Positions 1 through 10,103 of a DNA stretch of 64,000 nt are shown one piece after another (the stretch's first letter is position 1; every line of letters begins with the position of its first letter). A model generated the notes under the pieces. It saw nothing but the letters and a program-made list of their open reading frames with translations, was not told the origin of the DNA and made no database searches. The DNA comes from Halochromatium roseum (GTDB taxonomy: Bacteria; Pseudomonadota; Gammaproteobacteria; Chromatiales; Chromatiaceae): the NCBI RefSeq assembly GCF_016653315.1, contig NZ_NHSH01000053.1, positions 1-64,000 of the forward strand, read 5' to 3'. Both the position numbers and the translations under genes were made by a program.

Positions 1-130
1 CATTCAATTATTATTAGGGTCGAATTATAACTTTTCAAGGTTAAGCTGTTGTTTTGAAAAAACTTACTGAAAGAATGCTCGTCAGGTTACTGAAAAATAA
101 AAAAATATTATTTAGTCACAAGTCTAAAGC

Positions 131-1543
131 TTAAGCAACAGGCGTTGCCGCTGCTGCCATCAGCGCCTCGATCTCATCAGGCGCTTTGGGCACCTTAGCC
201 GAAAGGATCTCAGGCTCGCCATCGGTCACCAGCACATCGTCTTCGATGCGGATGCCGATGCCTCGGTATTCGGCCGGCGCCTCGGCATCCGGGGCGATAT
301 AGAGTCCAGGCTCAACCGTTAGCACCATGCCCGGCTCGAACCGACGCCAACGCCCGTCTTGCTTGTACTGACCGACATCATGCACATCCATTCCCAACCA
401 ATGGCCAGTCTTGTGCATAAAGAAAGGCTTATAGCGCTCGTCCTTGATCAGCTGCTTCAGGTCCGCACCAGCAGCATCGATCAAACCGAGGTCGACCAGC
501 CCCTGGGTCAGCACCTCGAGCGCCACCTTGTGTGGCTGGTTCCAATGGTTGCCGGCACGCACCTTGGCGATGGCCGCCAGCTGAGCCTTGAGGACCAGAT
601 CGTAGAGACGACGCTGAGCGGGGCTGAAGCGGCCGTTGGCCGGGAAGGTGCGCGTGATGTCGGAGGCGTAGCCATGCAGCTCGCAGCCGGCATCGACCAA
701 CACCAGATCACCGTCGCGCAACACATCGGCATTCTCGACATAGTGCAGCACGCAAGCGTGGGCACCACTGCCAACGATCGGCTGATAGGCCTGGAAACGG
801 GCGCCCTGCTCGGCGCAGGCGGCGAGGAAGGTCGCCTCAAGGCGCTGCTCTGAGCAGCCCGGTTGCGCGGTCTGCATCAGGCGCCGATGCGCCGCCGCCG
901 AGATGTCCGCGGCACGCCGCATCGTCTGCAATTCCGACCTCGACTTGATCAGCCGTCGCTCATGTAAATATCGATCTGAACTGACCAGCTCGGTCGGCGC
1001 GCTGATACCCTTGCGCGCGAGCGCTCGCACCGCGCGCAGCCAACTGATCACGCGCCGATCGAAGCCATCATCGAGCCCTAACGGGTAGACCACTCGGCGC
1101 CGATCAGCAAGGATCTCGGGCAGCTTCTCATCCAGCTCGCTGATCGGAAACGCCTGATCGGCGCCAAAGTGCTCAAGCGCGCCTTCGACTCCATAGCGGA
1201 AGCCGTCCCAGATCTCGCGCTCCGGATCACGCGCACGGCAGAACAGCACGAAGGCCCCATCCTTGCGCTTAGGCGCCAGTACGGCGACCGCCTCGGGCTC
1301 CGGAAAGCCGGTCAACCAGGCCAGGTCGCTGGACTGCCGATAAGGATGATGCACATCCCGATTGCGAATCACCTCTGGCGCCGCTGGTAACAGCAGGACG
1401 CTGTCATCACCCAGCGCCTTGAGCAATGCCCGCCTTCGGCGTTTCAGCTCAGCCGCACGATAGGGGTGTTTGGACTGATCCGCGGCTCGCGCTGGTGTTG
1501 GTTGAACTGTTGGTTGAACTGTCGGTTGAACCCTATTCGGCAT
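131..1543 (-). CDS. pepP: Xaa-Pro aminopeptidase (aminopeptidase P)
   Basis: Cytoplasmic metallopeptidase that removes an N-terminal residue preceding proline. The C-terminal pita-bread fold shows the dimetal ligands in order: two Asp in VDAGCELHGYASDITRTF, His in the GHWLGMDVHD segment, Glu in TVEPGLY and Glu in GIRIEDD. An N-terminal creatinase-like domain precedes it. At 470 residues it is about 30 longer than E. coli PepP. The extra N-terminus contains a three-fold VQPT repeat made by a 12-bp tandem repeat at about 1500-1532, so the true start may lie nearer the HPYR segment. The start codon directly abuts the stop of the upstream UPF0149 gene, so the pair is co-transcribed, as ygfB-pepP is in enterobacteria. 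Confidence 0.93.
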   Translation of the reverse strand: MPNRVQPTVQPTVQPTPARAADQSKHPYRAAELKRRRRALLKALGDDSVLLLPAAPEVIRNRDVHHPYRQSSDLAWLTGFPEPEAVAVLAPKRKDGAFVLFCRARDPEREIWDGFRYGVEGALEHFGADQAFPISELDEKLPEILADRRRVVYPLGLDDGFDRRVISWLRAVRALARKGISAPTELVSSDRYLHERRLIKSRSELQTMRRAADISAAAHRRLMQTAQPGCSEQRLEATFLAACAEQGARFQAYQPIVGSGAHACVLHYVENADVLRDGDLVLVDAGCELHGYASDITRTFPANGRFSPAQRRLYDLVLKAQLAAIAKVRAGNHWNQPHKVALEVLTQGLVDLGLIDAAGADLKQLIKDERYKPFFMHKTGHWLGMDVHDVGQYKQDGRWRRFEPGMVLTVEPGLYIAPDAEAPAEYRGIGIRIEDDVLVTDGEPEILSAKVPKAPDEIEALMAAAATPVA

Positions 1544-2419
<876 letters not shown>

Positions 2420-2483
2420 ATCCTCATCGTCATCGTCATCGTCAATCGGGACCGCAGCGGAACTGGGCTCACTTACATCAGCA

Positions 2484-2664
2484 CCGCCACCCAGGACGAT
2501 GCAGCGCTTTTCCTCGTGAAGCGCTTAGGGGCTGTCCATTTTCTACTTACCGATGATCGCTCAACCGTCAACACTGGCCTTAAAATCGGGAAGAAGTTGA
2601 TGGACGCTTTCTTAGCCTGAATCTCACGCGATTCATTTTCCAGGGTGGCCCGCGCCATGAGCGG
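2484..2664. repeat. Composite dispersed repeat region upstream of zapB/zapA
   Basis: The gap 2420-2817 has no convincing gene. Three modules seen elsewhere in the window lie side by side: a block around 2484-2525 (on the minus strand it reads AAGCGCTGCATCGTCC, also near 5838 and 5945); a block 2529-2618 that matches 34182-34260; and a block 2619-2664 with GAATC..GATTC and GGCCCGCGCC half-palindromes that matches 5889-5924, 30399-30444 and 35862-35909. The last has the two-hairpin form of REP-like elements. Mobility is inferred from dispersal only. The promoter for the downstream genes probably lies in 2740-2810. Confidence 0.7.
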
Positions 2665-2817
2665 CGGCAATCGTTGCTGCAGACAAAGCGAAACCTGTAT
2701 CGAAGCCTGGACAGAGCCAGGTTGACCGACCATGCTGACGACAATATCGACGCCATTGTTTGACCCAACCTTGGTCCCCTTCTATAGTCTCGGCAAGCTT
2801 TTCCGCGGGGGCTCGGC

Positions 2818-3027
2818 ATGGCCGACTTCGATATCAATCTACTAGAGCAACATGTCGAGACGCTGATCCGCAAGTGTGAACAACTTCGCGAGGAAAACGC
2901 CTCCTTGCGAGCGAGTCAAGAGCACTTGGTCGCCGAGCGTGCCGAGCTAATCGAAAAGACCGAGCTCGCACGCAGCCGAATCGAGGCCATGGTCGCACGT
3001 CTTAAGGCGATGGAGGAGCAATTGTAA
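2818..3027 (+). CDS. Small coiled-coil protein, ZapB-like
   Basis: A 69-residue, highly charged protein predicted to be one continuous coiled coil (LEQHVETLIRKCEQLREENA and following heptads). It ends on the ATG of zapA (TAATG overlap), so the two are translationally coupled. Small coiled-coil proteins of this size directly before zapA are common in gammaproteobacteria and are annotated as ZapB-like or TIGR02449-type. ZapB-like help in organising the division septum is inferred from shape and neighbourhood, not from sequence identity. Confidence 0.8.
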   Translation: MADFDINLLEQHVETLIRKCEQLREENASLRASQEHLVAERAELIEKTELARSRIEAMVARLKAMEEQL

Positions 3028-3389
3028 TGAACCCATCCGACGATGGCCGCGTCATGCCAGTCACGATCCGCATCCTAGACAAAGAGTACCGGATCGCCTG
3101 CGGACCCGAAGAGCATCACGGCCTGATCGATTCCGCCCGACTGCTCGATCAGCGCATGCGCGAGGTGCGCCAGAACGGCCGCATCATCGGCGCCGATCGC
3201 ATCGCAGTCATGGCTGCCCTCAACCTAGTCTACGACCTGATGCGCGAGCGCGACGAGATCAGCGCGCAACGCGACCGACTGCAGATGATCCAAGAACGCT
3301 TGTCTCATGCCATTGAACCGCCGCCTCGCGCCGAGGATGCACCCGCATCAGAACCCTCCGGGCTAGACGCTGCCAACGATAAGGTATAG
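3027..3389 (+). CDS. zapA: Cell division protein ZapA
   Basis: 120 residues. The N-terminal globular domain (VTIRILDKEYRIACGPEE, the strand-loop-strand start of ZapA) is followed by a long helix used for dimerisation (ALNLVYDLMRERDEIS onward). ZapA cross-links FtsZ filaments at the midcell ring. The frame overlaps the upstream coiled-coil gene and is followed directly by 6S RNA and fthC, the conserved zapA-ssrS-fthC order of gammaproteobacteria. This synteny strongly supports the call. The C-terminal 20 residues are low-complexity and probably disordered. Confidence 0.93.
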   Translation: MNPSDDGRVMPVTIRILDKEYRIACGPEEHHGLIDSARLLDQRMREVRQNGRIIGADRIAVMAALNLVYDLMRERDEISAQRDRLQMIQERLSHAIEPPPRAEDAPASEPSGLDAANDKV

Positions 3390-3397
3390 TCTCGATC

Positions 3398-3594
3398 TCA
3401 GACATCTCCTGCAGTGTACGGCAGCGGCCTGGGTATTTTCTTGAGCCTAATTCGTACCCCGGGGACGCTGAGAATCTGGCCGTTGTGCATGTCCGCCCCG
3501 AGCGGAAAGCCTGAAGCCGGATGTGGCGTTCCCACTTGAACCCTCAGGTTCAAGAACGAAGGACTGCACCGGCACAGGTGGGAGGTGTCTCTCC
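3398..3594 (+). ncRNA. ssrS: 6S RNA (SsrS)
   Basis: Lies between zapA and fthC, the conserved position of 6S RNA. The two ends pair (AGACATCTCC at about 3399-3409 with GGAGGTGTCT at 3581-3590), giving the closing stem. A strong inner hairpin CTTGAACCCTCAGGTTCAAG (about 3535-3554) corresponds to the CCTTGAAC..GTTCAAGG hairpin of E. coli 6S RNA. 6S RNA mimics an open promoter and sequesters sigma-70 RNA polymerase in stationary phase. TATAGT at 3385-3390 is a plausible -10 box ending eight bases before the 5' end, overlapping the end of zapA. End positions are approximate. Confidence 0.88.
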
Positions 3595-3613
3595 TTTCTG
3601 CCGCTAGACCATC

Positions 3614-4201
3614 GTGACTGATCCCTTGCTTCGCCGCCGTCTGCGTCGTGCACGTTCTGCGCTGAGCCAGCGCGAGCAGCGCGATCACGCCGAATCCGTT
3701 TGTCAGCGACTCATCAGCAGCGGCCTCCTGCATGCCGCAAAGCGCCTCGCCCTCTACCTGCCAATCGCCGGCGAGCTCGACCCACAACCGATCCGCGCGC
3801 GGCTTCGAGGCCGTCGCCGCTGGTATCTGCCGGTGCTGCGCCAACATGCACCCGGTCGCCTCTGGTTCGTCCGCATCGATAGCCGTTCCAAGTTCAAGCG
3901 TAATCGTTTCGGCATCCTGGAACCCGCCGCTCGTGGCCGCAAGATCCTCACACCGCAGAGGCTGGATCTCATCTTGGTGCCACTGGTTGGATTCGACGCC
4001 CAGTGCCATCGCATTGGCATGGGCGCCGGTTTCTATGATCGCAGCCTCGCCTTCCTCGGTCATCGGCAGCATTGGCAACGACCCCGGTTGATCGGCGTGG
4101 CGCATGAGTGTCAACGCGTTGATCGCATCGAGCCCGAGCCCTGGGACCGGCCGATGGATGCGGTGGTCACCGAACGCAGACTTTATCAGCGCCAAAGCTG
4201 A
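3614..4201 (+). CDS. fthC: 5-formyltetrahydrofolate cyclo-ligase
   Basis: Converts 5-formyl-THF to 5,10-methenyl-THF using ATP. 195 residues, the normal length. Visible family motifs are the basic N-terminus (RRRLRRARSALS), LALYLPIAGELDPQPI, and the C-terminal substrate/ATP region VPLVGFDAQCHRIGMGAGFYD. Starts with GTG at 3614 just after 6S RNA, and is likely made from the same transcript by processing, as in the E. coli ssrS-ygfA arrangement. It converges on ilvA, with 82 bp between the stops. Confidence 0.92.
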   Translation: MTDPLLRRRLRRARSALSQREQRDHAESVCQRLISSGLLHAAKRLALYLPIAGELDPQPIRARLRGRRRWYLPVLRQHAPGRLWFVRIDSRSKFKRNRFGILEPAARGRKILTPQRLDLILVPLVGFDAQCHRIGMGAGFYDRSLAFLGHRQHWQRPRLIGVAHECQRVDRIEPEPWDRPMDAVVTERRLYQRQS

Positions 4202-4283
4202 CGCGGTGGTGACGAACGTAAATCCGGCACTTTCGCTCAGCGCTTTTCCGGCAAACGCCTCAGTCTGCCCTCGCCCTGAGCAG

Positions 4284-5813
4284 TCAGCCGCCGCGCTCGA
4301 TGCCGGCAAACAACCGATAGGACGGATTCTCACTTTCGTCCCAGAATGGATAACCCAAACCGGTCAATAGCTCAGTCAGCGCTGGCACCTCGGCATCCGG
4401 CACCTGAAGCCCCATCAGCACTCGCCCATAGGCGGCACCATGGTTGCGATAATGGAACAGGCTAATGTTCCAGCGCCGACCAAGCCCGCTCAAAAAGTTG
4501 AGCAGTGCACCAGGCCGCTCCGGAAACTCGAACCGCACCAGGCGCTCATCGCAGATACCAGGCGCATGACCGCCGACCATGAAACGGATATGCAGCTTCG
4601 CCGTCTCGTTATCGCTCATATCGGTAACGACAAAGCCCTTCTTCTCGATGCGCTCGATCATCTCGTGACGCTCTGCAAGACCACCACCAAGCTCGACTCC
4701 GACGAACACCACCGCCTGTTGCTGATCTGCGTAGCGATAATTGAACTCGGTGATTTGACGCTTACCCAGGGCCTTGCAAAAGGCGAGAAAACTGCCGGGC
4801 CGCTCCGGGATCTCAACCGCGAACAGGGCCTCGCGGCGCTCGCCGAGCTCGGCACGCTCAGCGACGTGGCGCAAGCGATCGAAATTGATATTGGCGCCAC
4901 TTTCGATCGCGACCAGGGTCGTATCACGCACCCCAAGGCGTTCGACATACTGCTTGAGCCCAGCCACCGCCAGCGCCCCGGCCGGCTCGGCGATACCGCG
5001 GGTATCGTCGTAGATATCCTTGATCGCGGCGCAGATGGCATCGGTACTGACCAACACCACCTCATCGACCGTCTCACGCGCGATGCGAAAGGTCTCCTGC
5101 CCGATCTGCCGGACCGCCACACCGTCGGCGAACAGCCCAACCTCAGGCAAAACAACGCGCTTATCGGCGGCAAGGGCCGCATGCAGCGTCGGCGCATCCT
5201 CGGGCTCGACACCAATGACCTTCACCTCGGGATAGATCGCCTTCACATAGGCCGCGACCCCAGCAATGAGCCCGCCACCGCCGACCGGCACGAAGATGGC
5301 GTGCGGCGGCTCAGGAAGCTGGCGCAGGATCTCCATGCCGATGGTGCCTTGGCCAGCGATGACGTCAGGATCATCAAAGGGATGCAGAAAGGTCAGGCTG
5401 CGCTCAGCGGCCAACGCCATCGCGTAGGCATAGGCTTCATCGAACGAATCACCGTGCAGTACCGCCTTCGCGCCCCAGTTGCGCACCGCATCGACCTTGA
5501 TGCCGGGCGTCGTCTTCGGCATCACGATCACGGCCTGCACCCCCAGATGCGAGGCCCCCATCGACACGCCCTGCGCGTGATTACCGGCCGAGGCCGCGAT
5601 CACGCCCTGCTCGAGCACGGCTGCCGGCAGATGCCGGAGCTTGTTGTAGGCGCCACGCAGCTTGAACGAGAACACCGGCTGCAGATCCTCGCGCTTGAGC
5701 AGGACCTGGTTACCGACACGCCGCGATAGGCCTTTGGCTAGGGTTAGCGGGGACTCGATGGCGATGTCGTAGACGCGAGCCTTGAGAATGCGCTCGATGT
5801 AGGCGTTGAGCAT
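4284..5813 (-). CDS. ilvA: Threonine ammonia-lyase (threonine dehydratase), biosynthetic
   Basis: PLP enzyme converting threonine to 2-oxobutanoate plus ammonia, the first step of isoleucine synthesis. 509 residues, as in E. coli IlvA (514). The N-terminal catalytic domain has the PLP lysine in VFSFKLRGAYN (about residue 50) and the phosphate-binding loop PVGGGGLIAG. The C-terminal part holds two ACT-like regulatory domains (IPERPGSFLAFCKALG and FPERPGALLNFLSGLG), which give isoleucine feedback control in the family. Single gene, convergent with fthC. The upstream 360 bp holds dispersed repeats and the rpiA promoter region. Confidence 0.95.
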   Translation of the reverse strand: MLNAYIERILKARVYDIAIESPLTLAKGLSRRVGNQVLLKREDLQPVFSFKLRGAYNKLRHLPAAVLEQGVIAASAGNHAQGVSMGASHLGVQAVIVMPKTTPGIKVDAVRNWGAKAVLHGDSFDEAYAYAMALAAERSLTFLHPFDDPDVIAGQGTIGMEILRQLPEPPHAIFVPVGGGGLIAGVAAYVKAIYPEVKVIGVEPEDAPTLHAALAADKRVVLPEVGLFADGVAVRQIGQETFRIARETVDEVVLVSTDAICAAIKDIYDDTRGIAEPAGALAVAGLKQYVERLGVRDTTLVAIESGANINFDRLRHVAERAELGERREALFAVEIPERPGSFLAFCKALGKRQITEFNYRYADQQQAVVFVGVELGGGLAERHEMIERIEKKGFVVTDMSDNETAKLHIRFMVGGHAPGICDERLVRFEFPERPGALLNFLSGLGRRWNISLFHYRNHGAAYGRVLMGLQVPDAEVPALTELLTGLGYPFWDESENPSYRLFAGIERGG

Positions 5814-5837
5814 GACGATTACCGTGACGATTACCGT

Positions 5838-5985
5838 GAGACAAGCGCTTCATCGTCCAGAGTGGCGATGCGCTATAGACGTTGACCTGAATCGCTCGCG
5901 ATTCATTTTCCGGGGTGGCACCACAACTCGAGCGTTACCTTAAAAACAAGCGCTGCATCGTCCAAGGCGGCGACGCGCCATCTGC
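5838..5985. repeat. Dispersed repeat cluster between ilvA and rpiA
   Basis: Two related blocks (5838-5875 and 5940-5985, both containing GCGCTTCATCGTCC or GCGCTGCATCGTCC) flank a REP-like block at 5889-5924 (GAATCGCTCGCGATTC palindrome, then ATTTTCCGGGGTGGCA). The same modules occur upstream of zapB. No gene is supported in 5814-6175. The rpiA promoter and leader must lie in the last 150 bp. Confidence 0.65.
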
Positions 5986-6175
5986 GTTAGAGCGGTCCGT
6001 AGAGAGCGCGGTCGCCGCGTAACGGCCAAGGCAAAATACCTCAGGATACGACAGATGATGCCCAAAGGCCTTTGATATACTGCCCGGCTTAGCGCAGACC
6101 GCTGCCAGCGCGGCGAATTTAACCGCCCGCAAACGCTGTCTCACACCATCACCACATCGTTTTCGAGGATCGACC

Positions 6176-6844
6176 ATGGACTCTGCACAGCACCAGGACG
6201 AATTAAAGAAACAAGCGGCAGAGGCCGCATTGAGCCATGTCGAGGGTGGCATCATCGGCGTCGGCACCGGCTCGACGGTCAATCATTTCATCAATTATCT
6301 CGCCACCATCAAAGGCAAGATCGATGGCGCCGTCTCCAGCTCGGAGGCCTCAAGCCAGCGGCTCAAGGCGCACGGCATCCCGGTGCTCGATCTCAATGCC
6401 ACCGGCGGCCTGTCGCTCTATGTCGATGGCGCGGACGAGTCGAACAAATCGCTGCAGCTCATCAAAGGCGGCGGCGGCGCGCTGACGCGCGAGAAGATCG
6501 TCGCCGCTGCCAGCGAGCGTTTCGTCTGCATCGCCGATGAAAGCAAGCTGGTACCGGTGCTGGGCGCCTTCCCGCTACCGGTTGAGGTCATCCCGATGGC
6601 CCGCAGCTACGTCGCTCGCGAGTTGGTGAAGCTTGGTGGCAATCCGGTCTGGCGCGAGGGTTTCACCACCGACAACGGCAACCTGATCCTGGACATCAGC
6701 GGCCTGCAGATCATGGAGCCGATGCAGCTCGAGCAACAGATCAACAACATCGCCGGCGTGGTCACCGTCGGCATCTTTGCGCTGCGGCCCGCGGATGTGT
6801 TGATCCTCGGTTCCGCCGAAGGGCCACGGACGATCACCGCCTAA
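6176..6844 (+). CDS. rpiA: Ribose-5-phosphate isomerase A
   Basis: Interconverts ribose-5-P and ribulose-5-P. In a phototrophic autotroph it serves both the pentose phosphate route and the Calvin cycle. 222 residues, normal length. Motifs seen: [12 protein letters not shown] near residue 27 (phosphate loop), the SSSEASS segment, DGADE (catalytic Asp) and [11 protein letters not shown] (catalytic Lys/Glu region). It stands alone on the plus strand and converges on dsrS, with 62 bp between the stops. Confidence 0.96.
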   Translation: MDSAQHQDELKKQAAEAALSHVEGGIIGVGTGSTVNHFINYLATIKGKIDGAVSSSEASSQRLKAHGIPVLDLNATGGLSLYVDGADESNKSLQLIKGGGGALTREKIVAAASERFVCIADESKLVPVLGAFPLPVEVIPMARSYVARELVKLGGNPVWREGFTTDNGNLILDISGLQIMEPMQLEQQINNIAGVVTVGIFALRPADVLILGSAEGPRTITA

Positions 6845-6906
6845 GTCGCGGCCCATCCCCTAGCCTTCGCTGCTTGCCGAGATCTGCGTGAACCTGCACC
6901 ACCGGC

Positions 6907-8070
6907 CTAGCCAAGTAGCCGCGAAATCTGCGCCTGGAGCGGATCGATTGCTGGCGTGAGCTTGCGGCGCATGAGGCTGCCGAGGGTGGTTGGATCGGGG
7001 AGCAAGGGGCGAATCAAACCGTAGCCAGCGCCGGAGAGCACGCGCATCGCAGCGAGGTCTGGGGCGGCGGCTGGAAGTCGCTCGAGGATGCGCTGAACCT
7101 GTTCCGTGATTGGCGCAGGCCCAGCCGCATCGATCGCCATGCCTTCCGGGGCATGACTACCAAGCCCAGCAAAGGCCTCACCATCGGTGAGCAGGGCCTC
7201 GATGTTCAGATTCGGATCGCCCTCCGGACGCACGACGGCGAAGTAACCGCGCAGCAGATCGAAGCCAGCGCTGACGATATCTTGATTCGGCGGCTTGGCC
7301 AACACAGCCGAGAGGGTCTTGAGAAAGCGCTGTCCTCCGGCACTGGTGACGCGAACCAAGAGACCGGCCACGGCATTTCCAGCACTGAGTTCATCGGCCA
7401 GCGCTGCCGCGATCTGTTCTGCATCGACCCGCGGCTGCAACTGCTCGGGGAGGTCATCGGGCCGCGCACGCAGAAAACCGACCAGATAGGCCTGCTTGCG
7501 CGTCGACTTCTTCCACAGCTCGAGGATCTTCTCATCACTCAGGAGACCCGGCTGCAGCACCAACCGGACCGACTCCATCATCGTCTCGTGCTCGGTCTCG
7601 AACGGCAGGTACTCGACCAGATAATCCGCCAGCACCGGTCCCATCTCGCTTGCGACGATGGTTGGGTTGCGCAACATACGGCGGGCATTCTCGGCATCCT
7701 CCATCGCCCACCAAGCGCGGCGCGCCAACTCCGGAGTGAGCCCGGGTGAGCCAACCGCCGCGACGACAGCCTCTGATTCCCCGAGCATCAACAATTGCTC
7801 GAGACTCTGATCACGCATCTGACCCATCCGCGTCCAACGCCGCAGATAAACCGGATAGCCACCCGGCGAGCCAAGGATGTGACCGGAGATCAGCTCCTTG
7901 ACCGCCCGCAGATAGGCATCGACGGCGCCGGTCGGATTCAGCGGTACCTTCGCCTCGCCACGTTCCGAGAGGCCGTAGACAACGAGGCGTGATTCATCGA
8001 TCCGAATCGCCTGCGGTCGATTCGCGATCAGCACGTTCAGCCGCAGATTATCCTCGCTCGACAGTTCCAT
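6907..8070 (-). CDS. dsrS: DsrS, last gene of the dsr cluster
   Basis: 387-residue soluble protein with no recognised catalytic motif. It occupies the final dsr position directly after dsrR, as in Allochromatium vinosum. Work on A. vinosum suggests DsrS affects production of Dsr proteins after transcription, but its mechanism is unknown. The middle (WAMEDAENARRML, LVEYLPFETEHETMMESV) looks fully helical. The call rests on position plus length, supported by cluster completeness. Confidence 0.85.
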   Translation of the reverse strand: MELSSEDNLRLNVLIANRPQAIRIDESRLVVYGLSERGEAKVPLNPTGAVDAYLRAVKELISGHILGSPGGYPVYLRRWTRMGQMRDQSLEQLLMLGESEAVVAAVGSPGLTPELARRAWWAMEDAENARRMLRNPTIVASEMGPVLADYLVEYLPFETEHETMMESVRLVLQPGLLSDEKILELWKKSTRKQAYLVGFLRARPDDLPEQLQPRVDAEQIAAALADELSAGNAVAGLLVRVTSAGGQRFLKTLSAVLAKPPNQDIVSAGFDLLRGYFAVVRPEGDPNLNIEALLTDGEAFAGLGSHAPEGMAIDAAGPAPITEQVQRILERLPAAAPDLAAMRVLSGAGYGLIRPLLPDPTTLGSLMRRKLTPAIDPLQAQISRLLG

Positions 8071-8137
8071 CGACCACTCTCTTGGAAGCCAGACTCAGAG
8101 GCTGCGCTTAGTAACGCTCAGCGCTCAAAGGACGCTG

Positions 8138-8452
8138 TCAGGCATCGGCCGGCGGTTGGTAATTTGGGTCCTTCGGATTCATGAAGATGAAGTGCGGCTT
8201 GCCAGGCTCGAGCTCGACGAAGTCCATCACCGTCTGATCCAGCAGCGGGACATCCTCTGGCGTCATCACCAGGTCAACGCCCTCGCTCTGGAAGCGGATG
8301 TCTTCTTCGGTCGGGGCATCGAAGCCCATACGGTAGTCGATGCTGCCATCGGCCTGCTGGGTCGCAGCGAGACGCAGCGACAGGCCATCGGTTCCAGCCT
8401 CTTTTGCTGCCTTCAAGACCTGTTCAGCAGCTGCCGTCGTTAGTTTGAACAT
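8138..8452 (-). CDS. dsrR: DsrR, cysteine-free A-type scaffold-like protein
   Basis: 104 residues, the same length as A. vinosum DsrR. The fold is that of IscA/SufA (start TTAAAEQVLKAAKE, then LSLRLAATQQADGSIDYRMGF) but there is no cysteine anywhere, so it cannot hold a cluster through the A-type Cys triad. In A. vinosum, DsrR was linked to post-transcriptional control of dsr expression rather than iron-sulfur assembly. It lies between dsrN and dsrS on the same strand. Confidence 0.9.
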   Translation of the reverse strand: MFKLTTAAAEQVLKAAKEAGTDGLSLRLAATQQADGSIDYRMGFDAPTEEDIRFQSEGVDLVMTPEDVPLLDQTVMDFVELEPGKPHFIFMNPKDPNYQPPADA

Positions 8453-8605
8453 AAACCCTCATCCTATCTCGTTGCCAAGGGCTCGGGCACAGATTCGGCC
8501 GCCTCGCCTGACCAGATGCGCCAAGAGACTGATCCTCATCGTGCGGGACAGCCTGACGCAATTGTTGCAAGGCGACCTCCGCCCGAGCTGCAGCGACAGT
8601 GCCCG

Positions 8606-9991
8606 CTAAAGCACTGACCGAACGCGATCGACGAAACGCCGCGTCCAATTGACCCCACCGACATCGCGCAAATGCGCATAGCTCGCCAGCAGATTGCGCT
8701 GAATGATACCGTCATGCACACCATCGATGCCGGTGCCGCGAAGAACATCGAAGGCAAAGCGCCATTCTGCCCGGGGCGCAACAATAGCGGAATGATGGAA
8801 TTCATGCGCGCAGATCTCACTGACGTCGGTCGGCAGGCGCGGCCATGGGCAGGCCTCGGTCTCACGCAGACGCACGTACCCGCGCCCCTGAGGCCGAGCG
8901 TGCATGGCGACATCGGCGTCGAGCACTGCGCACATCTGGCGCGAGTCGGCACCCCAGTGCAGCCGCTCGCAGAGATACATCAGGCCGCCACACTCCGCAT
9001 AGGCCACACCGCCATCGGCGATGAAATCAGCAATCGACTCGCGCATTGAGCGATTTGCCTCAAGCTCCCGCATCCGCGATTCTGGAAACCCGCCCCCCAG
9101 AATAAGCCCATCCACGGCCGGCAGACTGGCATCAGCGAGCGGACTAAAAGGCACCAGCTCAGCCCCGGCGCGCTCAAGCGCGGCGAGGTCATCAGGATAA
9201 TAGAAGCCAAACACCTCATCCCGCGCGATGCCGATTCGCACCGAACTGCGACTGCCCTCGCGCTGCTGCGGCCAGACCGGCCGCAAGACCTCCCAGTCAG
9301 GAGTTGGCGCGTCTTCGGCGATGGCAAGGATCTGATCAACATCGACGCAATCGGCGACCGCGTGGCGAATCGATTCGATCGTTGCCTCCACCGCCTCGGC
9401 CTCGTTGCTTGGAATCAACCCGAGATGACGCTCCTCAATCGCCAACTCAGCATCGCGCGGGATCGACCCCAGCAGCGGCAGATCGGTGTACTGCTCGATG
9501 ACGCGGTGCAGATTCGCCTCATGACGGGCGCCACCAACCTTGTTCAGGATAACGCCTGCAATCTGTAGATCGGGATCAAACGCCTGGTAGCCAAGGAGTA
9601 GCGGCGCGATCCCACGTCCCATTCCCTGAGCGTTGATGACGAGCAAAACCGGCGCGCGCAACAACTTCGCCAGTTCCGCGTTCGAGCCAGCACCATCAAG
9701 GCTAGGACTGTCGAAGAGACCGACATTGCCCTCGATCAGGCCGATCGTCGAGGCCTCGAGCAGACGCCTGAAATCGCCTCGGATCTCGTCGACCGACATG
9801 GTGTGATAGTCGAGATTGTGGCAGGTCAGCCCACCGGCGGCACGGGCCAGCCATAGCGGATCGATATAGTCGGGACCCTTCTTGAACGGCTGAACACATT
9901 GACCGCGACGCGATAACTCCCGAATCAAGCCAATGCTCAGTGTCGTCTTTCCGGAGGACTTCTGCGTTGCCGCCAGGTAGAGATGGGCCAT
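8606..9991 (-). CDS. dsrN: DsrN, siroamide-forming glutamine amidotransferase (CobB/CbiA-like)
   Basis: 461 residues related to cobyrinic acid a,c-diamide synthase. The N-terminal dethiobiotin-synthetase-like ATPase domain starts with LAATQKSSGKTT (P-loop). The C-terminal class I-like amidotransferase domain carries the nucleophile Cys in YAECGGLMYL. DsrN is thought to amidate siroheme so that siroamide can be placed in DsrAB. It follows dsrP after a 112-bp gap. A true cobalamin gene is the alternative, but there are no other cob genes here and the position is exactly that of dsrN. Confidence 0.92.
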   Translation of the reverse strand: MAHLYLAATQKSSGKTTLSIGLIRELSRRGQCVQPFKKGPDYIDPLWLARAAGGLTCHNLDYHTMSVDEIRGDFRRLLEASTIGLIEGNVGLFDSPSLDGAGSNAELAKLLRAPVLLVINAQGMGRGIAPLLLGYQAFDPDLQIAGVILNKVGGARHEANLHRVIEQYTDLPLLGSIPRDAELAIEERHLGLIPSNEAEAVEATIESIRHAVADCVDVDQILAIAEDAPTPDWEVLRPVWPQQREGSRSSVRIGIARDEVFGFYYPDDLAALERAGAELVPFSPLADASLPAVDGLILGGGFPESRMRELEANRSMRESIADFIADGGVAYAECGGLMYLCERLHWGADSRQMCAVLDADVAMHARPQGRGYVRLRETEACPWPRLPTDVSEICAHEFHHSAIVAPRAEWRFAFDVLRGTGIDGVHDGIIQRNLLASYAHLRDVGGVNWTRRFVDRVRSVL

Positions 9992-10103
9992 CGCTTGTTA
10001 GTCACCCGACGCTAGCATTGTGATGGCGCCTGGGGTCGATGCAAAACATGTCATGGCTCTGGCAGGCACCACGCGAGGTGCCCGCGGTTGATGACGAGGA
10101 TCG

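Noticed and set aside
2473-2873. Small minus-strand frames upstream of zapB
   Set aside because: They run through dispersed repeats and have no family pattern; treated as shadows of repeat DNA.
8606-9991. Cobalamin biosynthesis gene cobB/cbiA
   Set aside because: It has the family fold, but position and strand fit dsrN, and no other cob gene is nearby.
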